Under the pieces are notes generated by a model. That model searched no databases and was not told where the DNA came from. It saw nothing but the letters and a program-made list of their open reading frames with translations. From assembly GCA_050258735.1 (NCBI GenBank), contig JBLMZJ010000059.1, positions 1-11,098 on the forward strand: a stretch of 11,098 nt of DNA, read 5' to 3'. This DNA comes from Syntrophomonas_A sp050258735. GTDB lineage: Bacteria > Bacillota > Syntrophomonadia > Syntrophomonadales > Syntrophomonadaceae. Every line of letters starts with the position of its first letter. Within the stretch, counting starts at the first letter, position 1. A program made the translations under genes and the position numbers. Below, piece after piece: positions 5,615 through 11,098 of the stretch.

Positions 5615-6211
5615 ATGATCGAAGCGATATTGGCCTGGGCCTTCAACTTTGTGACCAATGCCATCTCCACTATTGGATATTGGGGCATTGCCCTGTGTAT
5701 GGCTATAGAGAGCTGTAATATCCCTCTGCCCAGCGAACTCATCATGCCCTTCGGCGGTTATCTGGTCTCGACCGGTGAATTCACGTTTTGGGATACGGTA
5801 TTGGCTGGAACAGCGGGTGGCACCGTTGGCTCAGTAGCCTCCTATTATATTGGCCGTTTCGCCATGCACTCCCCTTTGTTGTTTTGGGTTTCTGATAATA
5901 AAAAGGGGAAATTGATCCGCTGGTTCGAAAAACACGGTGAAAGCACCGCTTTCTTTTCAAGACTGCTCCCGGGTATCCGTACCTTTATATCTTTGCCGGC
6001 TGGAGCAGCCGGAATGAACATATTTCGCTTTACCTTCTATACCATCATCGGCACCTTTTTATGGTGCTGGTTTTTGGCCTATCTGGGTTATGTATTGGGT
6101 TCCAACTGGACCATACTCAGCGTCTACTTCCATGAAGCTGATCTGATCGTCCTGATCGGACTGATCGGTATCATCATCTATTACCTGATCAGAAGAAAGC
6201 TGCGAAAATAG
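5615..6211 (+). CDS. DedA/VTT-domain membrane protein
   Basis: This 198-residue DedA-family integral membrane protein has the usual length. The signature E32-SCNIPLPSE41-LIMPFGGYL (32-50) and F-S-R116-LLPGIR122-TFISLPAG (114-129) carry the charged residues (acidic pair in the first re-entrant region, arginine pair in the second) needed for activity in characterised members. The VTT/SNARE-associated domain spans about residues 28-160 and a final membrane segment at 175-193 ends in RRKLRK. DedA proteins act in membrane-potential-dependent lipid handling, and some (UptA/PopT types) return undecaprenyl phosphate across the membrane. Sequence alone does not say which subgroup this is. It is the first gene of a three-gene operon, 20 bp before a large AP-like membrane protein, which suggests a shared task in envelope lipid or lipid-phosphate turnover. 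Confidence 0.9.
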   Translation: MIEAILAWAFNFVTNAISTIGYWGIALCMAIESCNIPLPSELIMPFGGYLVSTGEFTFWDTVLAGTAGGTVGSVASYYIGRFAMHSPLLFWVSDNKKGKLIRWFEKHGESTAFFSRLLPGIRTFISLPAGAAGMNIFRFTFYTIIGTFLWCWFLAYLGYVLGSNWTILSVYFHEADLIVLIGLIGIIIYYLIRRKLRK

Positions 6212-6231
6212 TTTATGCGGGGGGTTAAAAG

Positions 6232-8460
6232 GTGCTCATAAAGCGGATATCTTCTTTTATAATGATATTGATGATCCTGGCCGGTGCAGTAATAACTCCG
6301 GACCAACCTGTCTTTGCCGCTTCCAAATCCGAAAAAAAGGTCCTCATCCTAATCAATGACTACATTGGCGTTGATGATATTGCAAAGAACAACATCCCCA
6401 ATCTGCAAGCCCTGGCTAAACAAAGCGGCATTGGCCTGATCAACAACCGGGTAAAAAACAAGGTACCGGCCAGCGCCTATATGTCTCTGGGGACTGCCAA
6501 CCGAGTAGCTACTGTAGATGGCAGTGAGATGTCCTTTGACAGCAGTGAAGCTGTCCCCTCCCTGGATGAGATCTATGAAAACCCCTCGTCTCCTCTCAAT
6601 GCCGGTATTTTATACAGGCAATTCACAGGGAAAACTGCTCCAACAGCGGGTGTAGTGAACCTCTACATAGAACCGGCCACCAAATATGCGCTTACCCATA
6701 ATCCCTTATATGTCCCCGGTGGTCTCGGTTACTGGGCCCGTACCCAAAATTTCGAAACAGGGGTACTGGGCAACTCTGACACCATATACTCTCTGGACCG
6801 TAGTGCGGCTATCCTGGCCATGGATGAAAAGGGGATCGTACCCCGGGGTCTGGTGAGCAACGGGATACTCAAACCTGATCCCAACAGTCCCGGCGGCCTG
6901 CGCTCGGATCATACCCGGCTGCTGAAAGAACTGGAAAAAATGCTGGCTGGCTGTGACATCGTAGTTATGGACCTGGGTGATACCAGCCGGGTGGAGCTTT
7001 CCCGCGTTAATTGTGCCGACTCTGTTGTAGCCCGGCAAAGAGCCCAGGCCTTGAAGAGAAATGATCAGCTCCTGGGCAAAATATTGAAACAGATAGATCT
7101 GAATAAAACGATGATAATCATGGTAACTCCGAACGCCAATGCGGATATGGTATTTGCCGGCAACTTTACCCTTACACCCATCATTGTATACAACCCCGAG
7201 GCAGGGCCGGGCTACCTTTCTTCTCCTACCACCAGGCGCAGTGGCCTGGTCACCAATGTGGATCTTCTTCCCACGGTCATTTCATATATGACGCCTGGAA
7301 ATAATACCGGGGCTATGACAACAGTGGCAGCTCAAAACGGCAGTTTCGCTGACCTGACAGCCAAGGTCAAGCTCTATCAGGACATTCGGAACAGCCGTAA
7401 TCCCTTCCATTACGTCTTTATGCTTATGGCCCTGTTGATGCTTTTGATAGCCTTCCTGGCCTATCTGCAAAGCAACAAAAAGCTGGCATCTTACCTGACC
7501 ATTATTGTTTTCACCGTACTAAGCACACCGCTGGTGTTTTTATTCCTGGGTTACACCCGTTACCAGTACCTGCCGCTGATACTGATACTTGTGCCGGTAG
7601 CAGCCTGGCTCGTTGCGAAAATCGTATTGCTTGTAACTGACAGCTCGGAGACCGGGCTGCTCCTTCTTACATGTCTGACCGGCATATCGCTGCTGGTTGA
7701 CTGCTTCCGTGGTTCTCCCTGGATGCTGGTATCGCCGTTGGGATCCGATACCATTGCCGGCGGCAGATTCTACGGGATCGGCAATGATTATATGGGGGTG
7801 CTGGTAGCCACATCGGTCATCGCTACCATGCTGCTGCTAAACCGTATCAAGTTGCGTCAGCCGGTCAAAGTACTGCTCGGTATGCTGCCCTTATTGATAT
7901 CAGCGTTCGCCATAGGCGCTCCGGAGGTGGGAGCAAATGTGGGGGGGTTGATCACTGCACTGGTAGCCCTGGGCATGTTTATCGTAACTATCACCCAAAC
8001 CAGGGTAACCTTTAAGCGTTTGGCTGTAATTGGTCTACTGGCGGTCATGGCGGTATTGATCGTGGCGAAGCTCGATGCCACATTCAGTGCCAACCCCTCC
8101 CATGCCGGCAAAGCTATCAGCAGCTTATTTTCCGGCGGATATCAGGTATTCCTTTCAATAATAATTACCAAACTGGGGATACTGGGCTCCACGGTGATCC
8201 ATTCCAGCTGGACTATTATCCTGATCCTGGATCTATTGCTCCTGCTCGTCTTTAAACTAAAAATGCCGGATGTTTTCCGGTTACTGAACGATAATAGTCC
8301 GCCCCTCGCACAATCAAACCGCATCCTGGCTATTTCAACAATGGCTCTGTTCGTTTTCAATGATACAGGGGTAATCGCATCGGCGATAATTCTGCTATAT
8401 ATTACAGGCTGTTTGCTTATATCTGCACAAGACAGCCCTTTCCCTGAACAAGGACGGTAA
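6232..8460 (+). CDS. Membrane-anchored alkaline-phosphatase-fold-like protein with polytopic C-terminal domain (paralogue 1)
   Basis: This 742-residue protein is not one I recognise by name. A signal peptide (about 1-29, VFA-ASK) precedes an extracytoplasmic domain (about 35-385). That domain resembles the alkaline-phosphatase/sulfatase superfamily: the strand KVLILINDYIGVDDI with IPNLQALAKQSGIGL (36-69), VLGNSD (178-183), VVMDLGDTSR (244-253) and TPIIVYNPEAGPGYLSS then TTRRSGLVTNVDLLPTV (315-349). The usual DHG metal ligands are absent: TPNANAD (299-305) stands where VTSDHG-type motifs occur. From residue 393 there are about eleven hydrophobic segments. They carry GRFYGIGNDYMGVL (511-524), GANVGGLITA (567-576) and FNDTG (709-713), all shared with the next gene. 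The start is GTG with a G-rich ribosome binding site (GGGGGG) upstream. A comparable order, AP-like ectodomain then many membrane helices, occurs in eukaryotic GPI ethanolamine-phosphate transferases. Function is unknown; a lipid-directed phosphotransferase or hydrolase, or an inactive receptor, is an inference. Confidence 0.8.
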   Translation: MLIKRISSFIMILMILAGAVITPDQPVFAASKSEKKVLILINDYIGVDDIAKNNIPNLQALAKQSGIGLINNRVKNKVPASAYMSLGTANRVATVDGSEMSFDSSEAVPSLDEIYENPSSPLNAGILYRQFTGKTAPTAGVVNLYIEPATKYALTHNPLYVPGGLGYWARTQNFETGVLGNSDTIYSLDRSAAILAMDEKGIVPRGLVSNGILKPDPNSPGGLRSDHTRLLKELEKMLAGCDIVVMDLGDTSRVELSRVNCADSVVARQRAQALKRNDQLLGKILKQIDLNKTMIIMVTPNANADMVFAGNFTLTPIIVYNPEAGPGYLSSPTTRRSGLVTNVDLLPTVISYMTPGNNTGAMTTVAAQNGSFADLTAKVKLYQDIRNSRNPFHYVFMLMALLMLLIAFLAYLQSNKKLASYLTIIVFTVLSTPLVFLFLGYTRYQYLPLILILVPVAAWLVAKIVLLVTDSSETGLLLLTCLTGISLLVDCFRGSPWMLVSPLGSDTIAGGRFYGIGNDYMGVLVATSVIATMLLLNRIKLRQPVKVLLGMLPLLISAFAIGAPEVGANVGGLITALVALGMFIVTITQTRVTFKRLAVIGLLAVMAVLIVAKLDATFSANPSHAGKAISSLFSGGYQVFLSIIITKLGILGSTVIHSSWTIILILDLLLLLVFKLKMPDVFRLLNDNSPPLAQSNRILAISTMALFVFNDTGVIASAIILLYITGCLLISAQDSPFPEQGR

Positions 8461-8465
8461 GAACC

Positions 8466-10592
8466 ATGAAAAAGATATCTTTCCTGCTGGCAATCATTAT
8501 ACTGCTAAGCCTGCTGGTCCCGGCTGCCATGGCTTCACCCGGGCAGGGCCAGGTACTCATATGCCTGATCGACCGGATGAATCTGGCTGATCTTGACCAA
8601 CAAGACACCCCCTGTCTCTGGTCCCTTATGCAGCAAGGGGGCATTGGCCTGCTGAATTCGCCCAGCGCCGGCGAAAGGAACACCCAAAACACCTATTGCA
8701 CGATATCAGCCGGCAGCCGTGTATTATCATCAGGCGGAGCGGCCCTGAACTTCCAGGCCGATGAATCGGTAAACCTTGAAAAGGCCGGTAATGTCTTTGC
8801 CCGAAATACCGGAATCCAACCCGGGAGTCATAACCTGGTAGCCTCCAGCATCGAAACCATCAAAAAAAATAACCTCAAATCCAATCTGGTTGTGCCGGGC
8901 ATCCTTGGCGACCAACTGCATCAACGCGGTGACTCGGCTGCAGTTATCGGAAATTCCGATCTGCCGGGTTATTATTCCCGCTTAGGTGTTCTGCTGGTCA
9001 TGGACTCCAGGGGATTGGTTGACAACGGCATGATCGACAGCAGTATGACCGTCCCTTCTCCCTACCTGGGCCGAGAGTCCAATTACCGGGAGATAATTTC
9101 TCAAAGCAGGCAGCTGGACAATGCGGTGCTGGTCATCGAGTTCGGCGATCTGACCCGTATGAACAATATGAGTACTATGTTTTCCCCAACTGCTCTGATG
9201 ACTGAGAAAAAGAAACTTCTCAGGCAAATCGACTATTGTCTGAGCGAGGTGCTGGAGCAAAAGGACTACCGTGCGATATATGTAATCAGTTCATCCCCTG
9301 ATAATACAGCTCTGGAAAACGAAGAATTACTGACCCCGCTGATAATTGTAAAACCGGGATTCAATGGCATCCTCACCGGTATATCTACCCGGCGTGAAGG
9401 TATCGTATCCAGCCTGGCTTTAAAAGACTCCATAATGAGTTCACTTTACTCCGATTGCAGAGAATCAATATCATCCGTTCTACAGGCCGATCGTTTCCAT
9501 TACATCCAGCAGCTGAATCACCAGGTCATCTCCAACTATGTAAACCAAAAGTGGTTTCTAAGGGTTATATTCCCCCTGCTGTTTGTACTGCTGGTCCTTT
9601 CTGGTATCCTGACGTGGCAGGGCCGGGCTGGGAGGTGGCGTGATCTCATCAACCTGTTCATTGCCTCAGTACCGTTGAATCTCCTGGTGATGGCTAATAT
9701 AACAGTTGTCAGACCGTGGCACCTGATCCCCCTGTTCTTGATAGGGAACCTTCTCTTCACGGCCCTGTTCCTCCTGCTGGCGCGGGTATTCCGGTGCCGA
9801 GCGCTGGCTATGGCTGGATTATTCACTATAGTATGCATCGCCCTGGATCTGATACTTGGCCTGGGGATGCTGGAGAAATCAATGATGAGCTATCGGATCA
9901 TGCGCGGGTCCCGTTACTACGGGCTCGGCAATGAATACATGGGGGTCCTGATCGGATCGGCTATCATGTTGGCCTCCATGTTCTTGCAGCGGTTTTCCAG
10001 CCGGCTGAACCGCTACCTGATTGTAGCCTTGTTTGTCGCTGTCATTTTCCTGAATGCTTATCCCCGCTTCGGGGCAAATGTCGGTGGTACCATTACGGCC
10101 GCTATCGCTTTGGGTTACACCTATTTGAAGTATATCGATCAAGTGCTGGATCTGAAGAAAACCTCGGTGATCCTGTTGGGTACTTTGCTGCTGCTTGTCG
10201 TCATGTCGGTCATAGATCTCCAGCAGCCCGCCGCCCTGCAATCGCATCTGGGGCACAACGTCAATATGCTCTTACACGGTGAATCACAGAAATTTGGCTA
10301 CCTGATCATAAGAAAAATACAGATGATGCTGAAGGTGATGAACTTTACGGTCGCCAATTGGGTTATACTTGCGGGTATCCTGGCTGCCTGCTATGGGGTG
10401 TTTCGTCCCGGCTCCGGTTTGTCAAAGTTTAAGCAGAGAGTCCCCGTGATCTATACGGGTCTGAAAGGTTTGATCGTTGCTGCCGTGGCAGCCATTATCT
10501 TCAATGATTCGGGAATAACAGCCGCGGCCTCGCTGTTCATCTACACCATGCTCATGATGGCTAGCTACTGGCAGGCTGACCCTGGCAAATAA
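8466..10592 (+). CDS. Membrane-anchored alkaline-phosphatase-fold-like protein with polytopic C-terminal domain (paralogue 2)
   Basis: This 708-residue diverged tandem paralogue of the preceding gene starts 5 bp after its stop. An AAGGACGG stretch at the end of the upstream gene serves as ribosome binding site. The signal peptide ends at AMA-SP (about residue 23). The ectodomain (about 28-350) repeats the layout: VLICLIDRMNLADL (30-43), TPCLWSLMQQGGIGLLN (48-64), VIGNSDLPGYYSR (160-172), VLVIEFGDLTR (221-231) and TPLIIVKPGF then STRREGIVSS (290-316). SSSPDNTA (275-282) again replaces the expected DHG ligand motif. About eleven membrane segments follow from residue 364, with GSRYYGLGNEYMGVL (481-495), GANVGGTITA (536-545) and FNDSG (679-683). 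A long soluble-looking loop (about 585-628) interrupts the membrane part. Conservation between the copies is strongest in the three membrane motifs, suggesting that the membrane domain, not a phosphatase site, is the functional core. Catalysis is not established. The pair may form a heteromer. Confidence 0.8.
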   Translation: MKKISFLLAIIILLSLLVPAAMASPGQGQVLICLIDRMNLADLDQQDTPCLWSLMQQGGIGLLNSPSAGERNTQNTYCTISAGSRVLSSGGAALNFQADESVNLEKAGNVFARNTGIQPGSHNLVASSIETIKKNNLKSNLVVPGILGDQLHQRGDSAAVIGNSDLPGYYSRLGVLLVMDSRGLVDNGMIDSSMTVPSPYLGRESNYREIISQSRQLDNAVLVIEFGDLTRMNNMSTMFSPTALMTEKKKLLRQIDYCLSEVLEQKDYRAIYVISSSPDNTALENEELLTPLIIVKPGFNGILTGISTRREGIVSSLALKDSIMSSLYSDCRESISSVLQADRFHYIQQLNHQVISNYVNQKWFLRVIFPLLFVLLVLSGILTWQGRAGRWRDLINLFIASVPLNLLVMANITVVRPWHLIPLFLIGNLLFTALFLLLARVFRCRALAMAGLFTIVCIALDLILGLGMLEKSMMSYRIMRGSRYYGLGNEYMGVLIGSAIMLASMFLQRFSSRLNRYLIVALFVAVIFLNAYPRFGANVGGTITAAIALGYTYLKYIDQVLDLKKTSVILLGTLLLLVVMSVIDLQQPAALQSHLGHNVNMLLHGESQKFGYLIIRKIQMMLKVMNFTVANWVILAGILAACYGVFRPGSGLSKFKQRVPVIYTGLKGLIVAAVAAIIFNDSGITAAASLFIYTMLMMASYWQADPGK

Positions 10593-10596
10593 AAAA

Positions 10597-10632
10597 CCCG
10601 TTAATCTGGCATATCAACTTGTCAGTAACGGG
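10597..10632. terminator. Shared terminator between the dedA operon and marR
   Basis: CCCGTTA (10597-10603) pairs with TAACGGG (10626-10632), and an inner CTGGCA/TGTCAG helix extends the stem beyond a 2-base bulge, closing an 8-base loop. On the minus strand the hairpin runs directly into TTTTTTATTT, an excellent intrinsic terminator for marR. On the plus strand the downstream CTTCTTCC and TATTTTGTT are weaker, so it should also serve, less efficiently, for the operon. Confidence 0.8.
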
Positions 10633-10667
10633 CTTCTTCCGGTATTTTGTTCTATGTTCGGGACAGT

Positions 10668-11090
10668 TTAGGGCAAACCGTTTACTATGTTCTTAATGCC
10701 ATGTACGAATTCCTTTTGATAGCCTTCACCAACCAGGTCGTACAGAAGGCTGTTGAAACTGGCGCCTTCCTGAGCGACACTGCGGGCTATCTCTTCCCCC
10801 TTGGGGGTCATGAATACCCTGATAGCCCGGCGGTCCTGAGGATCGAGCTGCCGTTCGACCAACTGGTCTTTTTCAAGTTTATCCACCAAAACTGTCATAG
10901 AAGAGCTGTCGATCAAGGTCCGATTGCCGATCTCTTTAAGCGTAAGGCCATTTTCCGCCTCTAAACATAAAAGTATAAAGGATTGCGGAATGCTTATACC
11001 AAAGGGCTCCAGTTTGGTACTGAGGTGTTTGTCGATCTTTTTCATTACAGCCCTTAATCCAAAACAAAGAAAGATGTCCAAATTAGACAT
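10668..11090 (-). CDS. MarR-family transcriptional regulator
   Basis: This 140-residue winged-helix regulator has a typical length. Helix 1 with the dimerisation face spans about 7-28, followed by ISIPQSFILLCL (32-43), a helix-turn-helix at about 49-77 (LTLKEIGNRTLIDSSSMTVLVDKLEKDQLV) given in two parts as LTLKEIGNRTLI and DSSSMTVLVDKLE, and the wing DPQDRRAIRVFMT (83-95) with the conserved D-x-R-R. C-terminal helices complete the dimer domain. It is convergent with the dedA operon and may or may not regulate it; family members usually control an adjacent or divergent gene, which here lies off the right edge. The start is uncertain: ATG at 11090 shows no ribosome binding site in the eight bases available, and the frame stays open to the window edge. 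A second ATG (residue 16) has AAGGG but would truncate helix 1. Confidence 0.9.
   Translation of the reverse strand: MSNLDIFLCFGLRAVMKKIDKHLSTKLEPFGISIPQSFILLCLEAENGLTLKEIGNRTLIDSSSMTVLVDKLEKDQLVERQLDPQDRRAIRVFMTPKGEEIARSVAQEGASFNSLLYDLVGEGYQKEFVHGIKNIVNGLP
11074..11090. promoter_or_regulatory. 17-bp palindrome at the marR 5' end (candidate autoregulatory operator)
   Basis: ATGTCTAATTTGGACAT (minus-strand reading) pairs at seven of eight symmetric positions around a central T, with ATGTC/GACAT arms and an AT-rich centre. This is the size and shape of many MarR operators. It overlaps the apparent first codons of the gene, which either reflects repression by roadblock or means that the annotated start is too far upstream. 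Confidence 0.4.
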
Positions 11091-11098
11091 TATTAAAA

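Overview
The window looks like chromosomal DNA of an anaerobic Gram-positive bacterium of the Clostridia, possibly near the Syntrophomonadales or Peptococcales. This rests on strong AGGAGG-type ribosome binding sites, frequent GTG and TTG starts (at least five of nine genes), consensus sigma-A promoters, a UbiA/UbiX/polyprenyl-diphosphate-synthase cluster of the kind used for menaquinone, a pyruvoyl SpeD and a clostridial-type lactate permease family protein. The lineage is an inference from gene content only.

Region 1 (1-2760, minus strand) is a quinone and polyprenyl cluster. In transcription order it holds a degenerate polyprenyl-diphosphate-synthase-like protein (candidate non-catalytic HepS-type subunit), a terminator hairpin, a UbiA-family prenyltransferase, an intergenic repeat tract, the flavin prenyltransferase UbiX, and, behind its own strong promoter, the first 25 codons of what looks like the catalytic polyprenyl diphosphate synthase. 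Together they would make the prenyl tail, attach it to the aromatic ring and supply prenylated FMN for a UbiD-type decarboxylase. A Fur/PerR-like box lies upstream of the first gene.

Region 2 (2760-5610, minus strand) holds speD (S-adenosylmethionine decarboxylase, polyamine synthesis) with a near-consensus promoter embedded in a long inverted repeat and a clear terminator, then an LctP-family lactate permease with a 10-bp inverted repeat in its leader.

Region 3 (5516-10635, plus strand) is a three-gene operon. A DedA/VTT membrane protein is followed 20 bp later by a 742-residue and then a 708-residue protein that are diverged tandem paralogues. Each has a signal peptide, a long extracytoplasmic domain resembling the alkaline-phosphatase/sulfatase superfamily, and a C-terminal half with roughly ten or more membrane segments carrying shared motifs (R[FY]YG[IL]GN[DE]YMGVL, GANVGGxITA, FND[ST]G). 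I do not know a characterised function for this architecture. It is the best candidate here for an undescribed system, plausibly acting on envelope lipids or lipid phosphates.

Region 4 (10597-11098) is a convergent MarR-family regulator that shares a terminator hairpin with the operon and has a 17-bp palindrome at its 5' end.
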